DNA of 64,000 nt from Serilophus lunatus. Lineage: Eukaryota > Chordata > Aves > Passeriformes > Eurylaimidae. The number at the start of each line of letters is the position of its first letter. Position 1 is the first letter of the stretch. Shown here one piece after another: positions 1 to 12,127 of this stretch. Under the pieces are notes generated by a model. That model was not told the origin of the DNA. It worked only from the letters and a program-made list of their open reading frames with translations, and made no database searches. Made by a program: the position numbers and the translations under genes. The stretch covers positions 162,374-226,373 of the forward strand of contig VXBA01001490.1 in NCBI GenBank assembly GCA_013399895.1. The letters run 5' to 3'.

Positions 1-146
1 GACAAACCAAGCATGCCTGCTTTAGCCTGTCAGTACATTAAACTGTTGAATGAAACACAGTGATGTGACATCACTTATCTCCAAAGGTACAAATGACTCC
101 TAATTTTTCAACATTCTTACCTACTTACTTCCCTTTTTCTGCTCAG

Positions 147-226
147 TGGATCAGAAGGACATCATTAAGCACATTGGGCCAAATGGTGTGATGACCTCCA
201 TCTTTCTGCTGTCTCCTGAGTTTTGA
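147..226 (+). other. Candidate terminal coding exon (weak)
   Basis: A pyrimidine-rich run ending in CAG at 144-146 looks like a splice acceptor. After two leftover bases, an open frame from 149 gives 25 codons (beginning DQKDIIKHIGPNG and ending LLSPEF) and then TGA at 224-226. I do not recognise the peptide. No upstream exon is inside the window, no clear poly(A) signal was tied to it, and a 25-codon open frame is easily reached by chance. It could be the last exon of a gene lying to the left, or nothing. Splice site and frame are seen; coding status is inference. Confidence 0.18.
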
Positions 227-354
227 AGAAGCCTGTGGCTTGCATATCTGAGAGAGAAAAGGTAATACAGAAGAACAAACAATATGGTGACTCCATCAGG
301 ACTTTTTATTTTTCTACGAAAATATCCTATTCTAACTTGAAGTGGTGCATATTA
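227..354. other. No feature seen
   Basis: Short AT-rich stretch between the candidate exon and the first CR1 fragment. No coding or RNA signal is visible. Confidence 0.5.
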
Positions 355-556
355 GTTAAACATTCTTCACAGAAAGAGTGATTGGGCACTGGAATGGGCT
401 TCTCAGGGAGATGGTGGAGTCACTGTCCCTGGAGGTCTTCAAAAAAAGACTAGATGTGGCACTTGGTGCCATGGTTTAGTTGATGAGGTGATGTTAGGTC
501 ACAGGTTGGACTTGATGATCTCAAAGGTCTTTCCCAATCTAGTTAATTCTGTGATA
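355..556 (+). mobile_element. CR1 LINE 3'-end fragment
   Basis: This has the familiar end of an avian CR1 element in plus orientation: a section reading 'cactggaatgggcttctc', then 'gtggagtcactgtccctgga', then 'gttggacttgatgatctc', finishing near 'attctgtgat'. It covers only the last part of ORF2 and the 3' UTR, the usual result of 5' truncation during target-primed reverse transcription. The copy is diverged and non-coding. Confidence 0.88.
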
Positions 557-3500
557 TGACATATTCCACTGAGAAAAGTATTATTGCTTTCTTCATATTT
601 TTATTGATATGCAGAGAAAGTGGTGACTTGGTTTTAGGTTCAACAATATTAAAAAAAAATAAATTGAAATTTTCATTTTTCGAATGGATTTTTGTGGCTA
701 AATGGATGTGTCAGTGTTACTACAGTAATATTTTAATTTGGAGGAGCTCATTTTCTGGTCCTGATAGGGTGCTGCTGAAAATTTTGCATGAGCAAAATGG
801 AGCATCCCAGTTGGAGTCTCAGGGTGGACCAAAGTCTGAAAGTTGATCAAAGCGTCGGGTCTGAAAATCCAGATGTTATTCCAGAAAGGTAAGAAATATA
901 AAGTATTTGGTATATTTTTTAGGAACTTACATGTCTTTCCTTTCTTACATACTTTCTTACTTTCTTTCATAGTTCATGAGGCTATAAAAACCCTTTCAGA
1001 AGGGTGTTAAAAAGTATTTCCACTGTATTCCACTTTTACCCTCTGCTTCACAGACCTTAGATCCTGCTCCTAAAGTTTGTGTGATTCTGACTTTGGTAAA
1101 ATGCTTTATGAAATTACCTGAGTTAAATCTGTAAATGGCTATACTCTGCTTAAGAAAACCTTTTATTTCCCATTTTCTGGCTACTGCTTTTTTTAAGAAC
1201 AGGAGTATCTGAAAGAATAGAAAATTAAGTATGACTTTGTGAAAATAGAAAGAAACTTTATTTTTTATATCAAACTATTAATCATGTTTGTATTCACATT
1301 CACATTCTCAAAGAGTAAAGCCCAAATGAAAACTATGAAACATTTTGCTGTATGTGATACAAATACTTGGTGAGAGATAGTCGTGGCTTGGAAGGCTTAG
1401 AATTTAAATAAACAAAGCAGACCAGGCGGGAAGGAGGAGGTAGAAATACAGGCAGGGAGATGTCTTGCCTAAAGTAAAAAACAAATGCACTGTCTGTGCT
1501 TCTGTACAGTGTACCTGTAAAGGTACACTGACTGTTTTCCTGCAGTGCATGTGGATAATCAGATCTGACCCAAATAAAAATTAGGAGTGGAAATGTGTGC
1601 TCAGACTTTTCTGTAAAAGGCTGAGCTGTCTTTCAGACTCCAGGTGACTGCAGTGGTCACCAAAACAAGCATCTCCTTGGCCGTTAGCAGTAAAAACACC
1701 TATGGGAGAATGGAAACAACAAGTGCGTTTCTCTCACACCTTCTCCTTTTGGAAAGTGATTTCTGTGCCTGTTAATCTAAGCCAGTTGATAGGGAGAACT
1801 TATTCGTGATTCCACTACACTGGTATTTCTTCACACACATAATTTGATGTGTTTTAGAATCTGATATAGTGTCCTTCTTGGTCTGTGGCCCAAGGTTGAG
1901 ATGACTAGTTCTCATATGATTTTCAGCTGTTATCCTGATTTTTAAAGCTAGAAATAGTGAAAAAGTTTTCCTCATGTCTTGTCATAATTTCTTCATATCA
2001 GCTCAGTGGTTTTCAAAATAGGGTTCCTTTTCTTTTACCTATTTATTTCTAAATAGATCAGTCTTAAATTTTTTTGCTACATATTGCTTGGAAAACCACA
2101 CATTTCTGAGGTGTGCTCTCCACTGTGAAGATGTGGAGCTGTGAAGTTTTTGGAGGACTTATGAAAAAAGTTCTCTTTAGAGGATTTATCTCTGTAAGAA
2201 ATAAAGCTTTTACAAGATCAGTTCCCCACCATCAAACTAGAAGAACACATCTTGACTGCTCTTTGGTAAGTGCTAATTAAGAAAGGACTCTGCTCCCTCA
2301 GATAGATCAGTGCTTAGTTACTCCAATGACATCGATTGTGCATTTGTAATCAAGATTCAAAGGCTGCCATAGGATTAGGCGCAAAATCAAAAAAATGTTA
2401 TTGAAAAAGAAAATGCTGAATCTAGCAACTCTGAAGTACTCTAATCTGCACTGTATAAATTTAACAAAGACTTAAATGACAGCAGAGTAGGAGAGAAATT
2501 AGGAAAACTTTAAGAACTCCAGGAAATGCATGTATCCATATTTAGACCACATACATGTTTTCATAAGCTCATATGCTGGATATGTAAACCATTATGATGA
2601 GTTACAATTTTTGATTTTGCAAATTTAATCTATCAATAATTACACACTTGAATACCATTCTCAATTATAATATTTTATTTGCAGAGATTATTATTAGGAG
2701 GTCATAATTTGCCAGCTATCTTCTTTCATGATATTGGCAGCTAAATATAAAACACTTTATTTGATGTTCTGACATTTTCTGTTTTCAATTCAGATTCAGA
2801 CTTTTGCTAATACTGATCTCTGTGTAGGAAAATATGCATGTTGCTCCATGCTATATTGAAACATTACTCATCCTCTTTTATTTTCAATTATATCACAGTG
2901 ACCACAAAACTTATCTAATGTTGAGGGAGAATGCAAAATAAAGACAGATTTAAATTTTTTATTTCTGCAAAACCATGTCTTGGCAAACCAATGTATTTTA
3001 AGATCTGTCCAGCCAACAGCTTGTCTGTTTTACTTTTTTTCTTTCTCTAATTGCTTTAATGTTCAAATTCAGCAAATGAATATATTTATGGTTAAGTTTA
3101 ATCAGCAGGATTCCCTTCATTCTTAGTTTTAAACACTTACAGAAATTTGCTGGAAGAAAGCTTTAAAATATTGTCTTTTAATTGCATATTCAAGAGTTTT
3201 ACCTCCTCCTTTGCACTTTTCATAAGAATTGCAAGGAACCATCATTTGCTTCTTTCTTCATACTCTGAAATTTTCACTTAAGATGTGTATTAAACACTCC
3301 TTCCTCTAGTATTGAGCTAATATACTCTCAGGTGCCGCTATTTTCATTTAATTGAAGAAAAATAATAGTTGCTAAATAAAATTTGTCATTTCTATACTGT
3401 AAATATGCAAGCAAATATTTTCTATAATAATAACTGTTTTTACAGTCTCAAACTGGAAGCTTAAACAACTATGAGTGGAAGATTCCATTGGTAATATTAA

Positions 3501-3894
3501 TGGGAATAATTTAATATATATCCTTTTGAATAATATAGATCTATCAGGCTGATTGATATGAAGCATATATGCAAGTTGGCAAAAATACAGCACTATGCCC
3601 CCAGAAATGGGGTAACTGATTATGACTGAATTGAATGGTAATTTCTGTGCTCACTAACGTCAAACATTGTGTTTACATGCACTTGCATGATTTGATCCAA
3701 GGGCAGAATTTTTCTCCAAATTTCCTTTCTTAAAACACTTGCAGTATTCGTGCCTACAGCCACCTCACACCAGCTACAGACTGGACCTCTTGACTTGTAT
3801 AAGGTAGAGATGGAAAAGATCTATTATGTCCTTTACTCCATTCCTCTGCTCATGTGAAATTGTTCTGAACAATCTTTTTGAGAAGATACTGTGA
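557..3894. other. Non-coding AT-rich stretch
   Basis: Only short open frames of fewer than about 100 codons, with no recognisable protein similarity and with overlapping frames on both strands. Apart from a perfect hairpin at 1,507-1,530, listed separately, no RNA gene, repeat array or regulatory element is evident. Confidence 0.6.
1507..1530. repeat. Perfect 10-bp hairpin with GTAA loop
   Basis: CAGTGTACCT is followed by GTAA and then by its exact reverse complement AGGTACACTG. In RNA the loop would be a GNRA-type tetraloop. The pairing does not extend further on either side, so it is short for a microRNA precursor. It may simply be a chance palindrome. Confidence 0.75.
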
Positions 3895-3975
3895 AGTATA
3901 ATCCTGCCTATGCAGGGGGACGGACAGATGACCTTCAAGGTCCTTCCCATCTAAAATATCTCTCATGTTATGACT
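3895..3975 (+). mobile_element. CR1 LINE 3'-end scrap
   Basis: The segment 'gggggacggacagatgacct' followed by a 'tcaaggtccttcccatct' type motif matches the last 60-80 bases of avian CR1, including a decayed terminal repeat. It is short and diverged, so the call rests on that one conserved block. Confidence 0.55.
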
Positions 3976-5759
3976 AACTTTACTGTCCTTCTTATCTTCC
4001 ATTTACAAAATTCAGGGACCAGACATCTTTATGGGAACTGCTCATGACACAGGCTCTTGCTGTTGCAGTTGTCACCCTCTGTTTCAAGCTTCCTCCCCAT
4101 CGTAAACTGTCATGTGTGAATATCTTTTATCCAGAATATGTAGAAGCTCCTATCTGTTGTGGGTGCATGGTGAAGTGCGACTTAGACTGATATATTTTGC
4201 AAGTATTTGTTATTTCTCTCTGGAACGACTTCCTTTTTTCTCCTGCTATCATATAGCATAACAGCTATAGCAAAGCAACGCATGACAACTTTCATTCTGA
4301 AACATACAGATAACATCAATGAAAGGATGTTGTCATCTACATAATTAAATAGCAATTGTCCTTAGACATTACTCATTATAGTGCAGCTTTTGTCATTCTG
4401 TTTGATGCTAAAGGATGTTCAGCTGCTGTAATTGATAGAGAGGTTTAATCTGCAGTGGTTTCACTGTAATGAGACAAGCATGAAACTATTGTTTGTTAAG
4501 AAGGCTAAAAGACCCTTTTTTGGGAGTAGACATGTTGGACAATCCTTGAGGTTCCTCAAATTCTCCAAGTATAGAAATCAGCTTTTCTTCCGTATTAGTT
4601 GATTTTCATAAAGTGTTAGTTGAGCAAAGACTGCTTTCGCTTCAGATGTGAAAATGCAGACCTAGTCACAGCAATTGAATCACATTGAAGCTATTGAAAT
4701 AATGTGTTTCTATTCTGGCGATTCAGAATAGCAGAGGCCTAGAAAGAAGCACTGAGCATTTTTGCCAGAAATTAATCAGGAAAAAGCTTTCCTTAGTCTC
4801 TAAGTGACGTTTATAAAATTTGTAAAAAAAAAATGGATGCATTTGAGGAGCAACAAGTGGATTATTTCATGCAATTGGGTTTTGTGAAATTATAAAAAAA
4901 TTCCCCAATATCAGGTTTGAAGGGAGGTCAACAAGAGGGCTTTGAAAATGGCTTTTTTTAATTATTATTTTATAATAAAATCTCTAACGTATTAATGACC
5001 ATAGCTGGAAAGAATGTCATAATTCACTTTACTTAGTTAAGAGAAGAAGAAATGTCCAGCCAACTGCACTGTAGGGTTCTGATCTGTTGTCTTTGAATAA
5101 ACATTTGCAGTGCTTTAATATACAACCGAGCTATTTTTTCACAGATCTATTACCAACAATTTTTGCCTCCATCACAGGAGCAACAGAAACAAGTGATATT
5201 TACTTAAAACTTAGATGTTCCGCGTAAGTGTGAATTCCCCCTTATCTGTGGTACAATTTAATACTCTGAGTCGCTGTAGCTGGGGCACAGACAAACCTTT
5301 TATTTTGCCAGCTCCAGAACTGTGGCAGATGAGTAGATATGACAGCTGAGGCATAACTAACAAGAGCTGGTCAGTGAGTCCTAAACCAGATGAAAGACAG
5401 AAGAACCTTTAAGCCGATATTAGCGGTCATCAGCTATCCAGCAAGGCAGAATATCAATAAAAACTTAAAAGTGCTTCTTTTTCTCCTTTACAAATTAATC
5501 CTGTACCAATGGTAAAGAATTCCTCTGAGATAAATGTGTTGGTACATTGGGAGGCTCAAGAAGTGTAAGAAATAATAGGAGACCTAAGACCTAAGAGAAA
5601 AGCAAGAAGAAACCAAACTACAAAATAAACCAAAGTAAAAGCCACACACAAAACCTCCCCCACATCATGTTGCTTCTTCCTTACCAGAGAGGTTGGTCAG
5701 GAAAACATCCCGTGGAAACTGTCATAAAACATGTGGCTAAATTCGTGGACTATTTTAGT
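3976..5759. other. Non-coding AT-rich stretch
   Basis: No sustained open frame, RNA gene or recognisable repeat seen. Confidence 0.6.
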
Positions 5760-5940
5760 TTGAAGAGAGCTCTATAAGCCACCTAGTCTATCTCACTCAC
5801 CTGCTCAAACAAGCGATGTCAGATCAAGTTGTTGAAGGTTATATATATTGGATCTTAAGCACCTCTAAACGTAGAGGTGTCATAAGCTCTCTGACAACCT
5901 GCTCCAGTCTTTGGCTGTCCTTATTGCCATGTAGTTCTGC
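5760..5940 (-). mobile_element. CR1 LINE 3' fragment, antisense
   Basis: Read on the minus strand this follows the CR1 3' region. Plus-strand landmarks are 'gccacctagtctatctcac', a 'caagttgttgaa' motif and 'tctgacaacctgctccagtc', the block that in CR1 precedes the text about a failing net of paired motifs near the 3' end. It holds a small hairpin, CACCTCT at 5,860 pairing with AGAGGTG ending at 5,879. Strongly diverged. Confidence 0.62.
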
Positions 5941-6279
5941 AGACAATATTGAGACAATAAAAACAATAAAGAAAGTGAAATAAGAGATGCTATATAAGGT
6001 CCATGCTTCGTTTCTTATAAAAATGTGACAGGGAGAAATCATACTCTTTCTTCCTCTGAAAAAACTGTTTGCATCAGCAGGATGAAATAAAATACAGAGG
6101 ATATATTCTCAAGCATAAGAGTTGTGGTTGATGACTGAAAAGTGACTTGCCTGATGCAAAACATTTTTTTAGAAGCTCTAGGTTGCATAGACATTCACAT
6201 GGATGTAAAAAAATCAGTGTACTGATCCAGGAAAAAATACAGGAAGACTTGAAATTTTTCAGTTTAGTTGTGTCTCAAG

Positions 6280-6532
6280 CTGCGTCAAGGGACGTCAAGG
6301 GAGGTATAGGTTAGATATTAGGAAGAAGTTTTTCGCAGAAAGAGTAATAAAGTTGTGGAATGGACTGACCGGGGAAGTGGTGGAGTCACCATCCCTGGAT
6401 GTGTTTAAAAAAAGGCTGGATGTGGCACTTGGTGACATAGTCTAGTCTAGTTGAGGTTCTAGGGTAAGGGTTGGACTAGATGATCTTGGAGGTCTCTTCC
6501 AACCTAGTGATTCTGGATTCTGTGATTCTGTT
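6280..6532 (+). mobile_element. CR1 LINE 3'-end fragment
   Basis: Well-preserved CR1 3' end in plus orientation: 'ttagatattaggaagaag', 'gtggagtcaccatccctgga', 'gggttggactagatgatctt', 'ggaggtctcttccaacct', closing with two copies of an ATTCTGTG-like unit, the diagnostic terminal microsatellite of CR1. It is 5'-truncated and non-coding. It is better preserved than the fragment at 355-556 and so probably younger. Confidence 0.93.
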
Positions 6533-7514
6533 TTCCTCTTGGAGAAAAGATCAAAACAGCAATGCATTTAAGGAAGGAACACTGCCTCTTCATCAAAGCA
6601 GAGAAGAAAAAACCATTGTTTTTTATACATTAACTAAATGTGTACTGTAACCTGATTTTCAGATAACATTTTGATCCTAAGATGATCACAATAAAAAGGA
6701 ACACAATAATTGTCAAATAGAACTTTATTCTTTTTGATGTAAAAGTCTAATTAGAACTAAAATTCCATTCCCTGAGGAAATTCTGATATTTCAAAGTTTG
6801 ATGTGAGTTCATATCAGGATAAAATATTTACATTTAATTTTTTGTCAAAGCAAACAATTCAACTTTCTCAAAAAAATAGTTTTACACTTGTCTGGTATGT
6901 TACGAAATGAAAAAGATACACATTTGAAACAAAATATCTGTGTATGCAACATAAATATTCAACTAAATTGTTATGTCCCAAAGCAATATGTTGATAGCAT
7001 AAAATCATCATTATCTACTTCAATGAATTATAAAAATAAATTTAATTTTTATTTTTGTTAATAATAAAGATAATCCCTGATCCCAAAAATCACGCAAATT
7101 TCTGCTTCTAATCAGTAAGTGGTTTTAGAATGGGATTCTGTTGAATCACTAGGAACCAGTGATTCTGGAAACATTACTGTGTAGTCTTTCTTTTGTTTTG
7201 CAAGATTTTATTTTTTTTAATATGCACTACCTTTTCTATGAATCAAAATTATAAGTAGGTCTAATATGGTGCCTAGATGAACATGCATCATGATTTTCCA
7301 ATAGCTTCTTATTTGTGACTTAAAATTATCAAATTAAAACAACTTGTAATACTTTTTAGTTATTCCTTCAGGATTTCCATCAGCCTTTCTCTGATCATCT
7401 AATAAAAAGAACTACAGTGGCTTCCCCTTTGTCAGGTTGTTCTGTTTTTCGTAATGAGAAAGCTTCTAATTCCTGTTTAAGGCAAAATGAAAGAGAATTT
7501 GGGGATCATAGTAG
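6533..7514. other. Non-coding, very AT-rich
   Basis: No gene, RNA gene or repeat array recognised. Confidence 0.6.
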
Positions 7515-8055
7515 ATAGATCACAGAATTACAGAGTATGCTGAGTTGTAAGGGACCTACAAGGTCATTGAGTTCAACACCTAGCCCTGCCCCTAGAGTGA
7601 TATCATATGCCTAAGAGTATCATCCAACTGCTTCTTCAACTCTATCAGCCTTGGTGCTGTGACCACTTTTCTATGGATCCTGTTCCAGTGCCCAATCAGC
7701 CTTTCTGGGTGAGGAACCTCTTTCTAATATCCAACCTAAGCATCACTTGACACAACTTCAGGCTGTTCCCTTGGGCCCTGTCACTGGTCATCGCAAAGCA
7801 GAGATCACTGCCTGTCCCTTCCTCTTCCCCTCACAAAGAAGTTGTCACTGCAATGAGGTTTCCCCTCACTTTCCTCTTCACCAGGCTGAACAGACCAAGT
7901 GCCCTCAGCCACTCGTCATATGGCTTCCGCCAAGGCCCTTCCCTATCTTCATTTTCCTCCTTTGAATGCTCTGTAATAGCTTAGTATCTTTCTTATATTG
8001 CAGTGACAAAACTGCACAAAATATTCGAGGGGAGGCCAAATAACCAAATCCATGC
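7515..8055 (-). mobile_element. CR1 LINE 3' fragment, antisense
   Basis: The plus strand starts with 'cacagaattacagagtatgc', the reverse of the CR1 terminal repeat. It goes on through 'ggtcattgagttcaacacct', 'tgttccagtgcccaatcag', 'caggctgaacagaccaagtg' and finally 'gaggggaggccaaa'. This is about 540 bases of CR1 3' UTR and the end of ORF2 on the minus strand. The 72-codon plus-strand open frame at 7,747-7,965 is antisense to the element and has no meaning of its own. Confidence 0.88.
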
Positions 8056-8595
8056 TCCTGCCAGTTCAAGATAGCACTATTCATTAAGTATTAAACTGCT
8101 ATTATAAATGACCTTAGGAGATAACTTTGTCTGTAAAATTTCTTTTAGAAGGTCATTAAGAGCTTCTGGGAATTCAGTGAATCAAAGGACCTCACAGAAC
8201 ACCTGCATTCTAGAATTGTTGCCTCTTATAGCTCTCGCACACAGCTCCTTGTAACCTCCTTGTAACAACTCTGATCAACAGCAATGCTTAATCCTTGTAG
8301 TCCTTCATGATGCAGAACATGGACACCCATCCACATGACAAAAACCTTGCAACCTTGCCTGCTGCCCCTGTCAGCCAAAGGAAGAATGGAATAATATAAG
8401 CAATGGAAAGAAATAGGGATGATAATTCATATACTCTGTAAGACAAGCTCTCAGGATCATGTGTCAGTTATGCTTTGGAAAATGTATCGGAGTCATGTGG
8501 CAAAGCATTGCAGTGGCATGGAGCTTCTCCAGGAAACTACACTGCTCCAAATCTAGATAGGTATTTTACTTGACTTTGAAGATGTTCTTTTGGGG

Positions 8596-8624
8596 AAAAA
8601 AAAAAAAAAAGAAAAGAAAAAAAA
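8596..8624. repeat. A-rich simple sequence
   Basis: Run of 15 A followed by GAAAAG and further A residues. No retrotransposed gene body is recognisable upstream. Confidence 0.85.
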
Positions 8625-11600
8625 GATCATACATCGAGGCTCTTTCTGTGGCTTTACTGCTCTTCTTCTTATATAAAGGGAAGTAAGGCACAAGTTGGCA
8701 CTTCTTAAAAATAATAGTCTGGAAAAGGAATTGAAAGAAAATATATTGTGACTGAAGAAATACAGGCTGCAACGTGCCTGCAGTTGACAGGAGGAGCAAC
8801 CCTCTAGGTTTTAAGCAAAATAGAGATGTAGTTCACTTTACAGTCCCAGAGTTATTTCCCTTTTTATTTCTTACTATTTCATAAGTAATTCTTTTTTCTA
8901 GAAAGCACTAATGCGATTATTTCTTAAAATATTTTTACCTGTAACACCTTCTTTTAATTTAAAAAAATGCACTGAAGATGTAAAAGTGAGATGTAAGAGA
9001 TGTGTCAAAGAGAGATGGCTCTAATAAGACATTCATGGGTGATTTGATTTCCCCTGCTGTTGCAGTAAGTCAGATAAAATCATATTTTAGACTCTCCTAA
9101 AATTTTAAAACTGTTCATGAGGAGTATTGATGACATTCCTGCTGCAGTTAGGTATGTCTTTTAATTTTTCACGGAAGAAAAACTGTTGCTACTGTTTCCA
9201 CTAGAATACTAAAAAAGACATGTATGTTAATAGAAGGAATTGAATTTAAGTACCATGCGACAGAACTTAAATGTTGTTATTCAGGCACCTACAATTGCAA
9301 ATGAGTGGCGATTTTTCCAAACTGAAGCTCCAGTTCTCAGTGCTTCTACCTTATTACGTCTCTGCAACTGAAAGCTGCCAGATAATCTCAAAGCTCTTTC
9401 ACTCTTTCAGCTGTCATATATGTCAGGTGTGCAACAACATAAGTCAAATAGTGTTTGTCACATATACCCTTTGACAATTATTTCCATTTTTTTAATCAGA
9501 TAATATATGTGATGAGCAGTTTTGCTGCATTTGAGTAGCTCCTGCAGCTTTTTTCAATAAATTATTTAGCAAATAACAGAAACATCCAGCAAATAATGTA
9601 ATCTTCAGTATTGGATTCTTTTGGTGTTCGACTGGCTTAGATAATAACGTATCAGAAAAATGGAAGCTATGGAAATATAGCAATAGCATTATAACAGCTT
9701 CCCCCGCAGGTTTCAGAGTGAACCCCACTGCTCACTGCACATGTTCTAGTCCTCCTTAGTTTCTTATTTATTTTTGTACTGTAAGCATTAATTAATTGTT
9801 TAATTGAAACAGTAAAGAAATTGTGTTGTTGAGCGCGTGATGCCAATAATTCAGAAGGCATACAACAGGCTACTGAAAAATTAAAAATCAAAAGACATGA
9901 AAAGAAAGATTTAATGAGGTGTTTTTCAGCTGTTCAATGAATCAAACAGATGTCTTAATAATTAACACATACTTTAAGACACGTTTATATACTTAATGGA
10001 GCTAAAAACAGACTATATATTGCCATCATGCGCTGTAAGGAAAAAAATTGGCAGATTTCTGAAGTAGCTGTACCTTTACAGAGGTGTTCAAACCTCTGAA
10101 TATACATTGATGTCATTTTCTCACACGCAGTATATAAGCTGTACCATGACCTTTGGAATAACACAAGTGAGCCCAGGGAAATCACACTTGAGCTCATGGT
10201 AACAATTGCAGGGGTATGAGGAGTTAAGAAGAGTGCTCAGTAAAGTACAGAGAAACACTGCAGGTGAATTTAATAGTGCACAGCCTAGTAGGGTACCTGT
10301 TTCTGTGGGTGTGATGTGATCCTTTCAGACTGCCTACATCAGCCTGAAAATGTCGTGCAGGTCTTTAACCTGTGCAGAACAGAAGGAATGAACACATCCC
10401 ATTATACACCAGGAAACATTGCTGTTTCAGTGAAAAGGAGATAACAGAATGGGTTCTAGAAGTTTTTAGCTTCGCAATCTTTATCCAAACCCCATTTGAA
10501 GTGTTTCTGCTGATTTCAAACTGGCTTTAGTCTGGTTACAGGAGAAAAAGAGATTTAATTGTCAAGGCAGATGGGGGTGATCTTGTTTAAAGTGCCTTTT
10601 TATAAAGCTGGTAGCAGACAACAGCTGATGGCTTAAAGACATACTTCATCAAATTGTATGTACATTTCTGGTATTAAAAACTAATGCATTTATCACATGC
10701 AATTGGTCCTGAAGCAGGCAAAAGTACTTCACAGCAGGTCCTCTGAGAGCTATCATAAATAGAAATCAGAAGAAATGCCAAAATCTTTAAGGCTTGACAG
10801 CAAATGATGTTTTAATTTAGTGGACATACAAAACTCTCTTTGACATCTAAATGGATGTTTGTCATTAGAAATCTCTCCCCCTTCCCTCAATATTTGTGAC
10901 AAAAGAAGACATGTACACAAGTGTAATTGTTTATTTTAATTTAAAAAGCAAAATTTGCATAGTACAGAATAGGTTGCATTCAGAAGGACTGATCCCACAT
11001 TCTGAAGATGGAGATGTTAGCAAATTGAGAAAAATTTTATCTCAAAATGGAAATAGGAGCCTTCAAAGCTGGGTCTCTATTCTACAGTAACTTAAGCGCA
11101 GGGTGGAGTATACTGGTATCCATAACACAAAGAATAAATTTTATGATCCAAATCCTTACCCAGGTTAGTCTAGTGACTGTAATTACAATGAAGTCGAAGG
11201 TCAAACTCTTGGAGACTGACTCTTATTGATTTTGCAGCTGTTACCTGTGTTAAAATGTTTCTATTGAATCCCCTGAAAACCTAACTACCAAGTTATTTGC
11301 ACTTCTAAACCCAGACCTATTAAAAAAGAGAGACAAGGCAAAGCTAAAATGATGTAAAGCGTCCTTCAGATTTAGTCGGTTCATTTGTGATGCTTTCTGA
11401 CCCTAAACTTAGAAAGTTACATTGAAATTCACAGAGATAGATTACTATTGAAAGGTTCTGACCTCTCAGCAAGGTTGCCTGTTCATTTATATGCCTCCTG
11501 AACTACTCATCACCTTCATATATGATTAATAAACTCCAGTCATCTTGTTTACACTGGATTACAGATTCTTTATTAACTTTTCTTTTTTGTTTCCTTTGCT

Positions 11601-12102
11601 TTAAATGTAGAGTGCAAGATTTTTGGGAATATATTAGACTTTGCTGTGAAAGATGTTGTACTTGCATATGCAAAAAATTAATCATGTGGGGCTGTACAAC
11701 CTTGATCATGGCGTCCCAAAATTTGTGATGAACTCTGAGGTGTCTAGATTATGGTAGTGCTGACTGAAGTGTTGGTATTTTCATAGTTGGGCTTGCTTAT
11801 TCATGTGTATGTTTCTGTTTTTTAAATTTTTTTTTAGACTAGTCTGCTATGCAGATATCTTTCAAATAAGCACAATTGCAGTGCAGAAGAGCAGGATTCA
11901 GTGAACAGTGCATAGTTCTGCTGCTTCTTCCAGGAACATAATTGAATGCAAAAAAGTGTTCCTTTATGAATTTGTTGCTTAAGCCTCTAAGCTTCTTTGT
12001 CAGATTCATGCATGTCTAAGAAGGGAGAAGCACAATTCCTACATGTCCTTTTTTCCCCTGAGGGTCCTATATGTTTTGGAAGGACAGGACACCCTAGCAC
12101 AT

Positions 12103-12127
12103 AAAAAAAAAAAAAAAAAAAAAAAAN
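12103..12127. repeat. Poly(A) run ending at an unresolved base
   Basis: Twenty-four A residues followed by N at 12,127. The N at the edge of a homopolymer suggests an assembly join or gap closure, so the true tract length is unknown. Confidence 0.9.
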
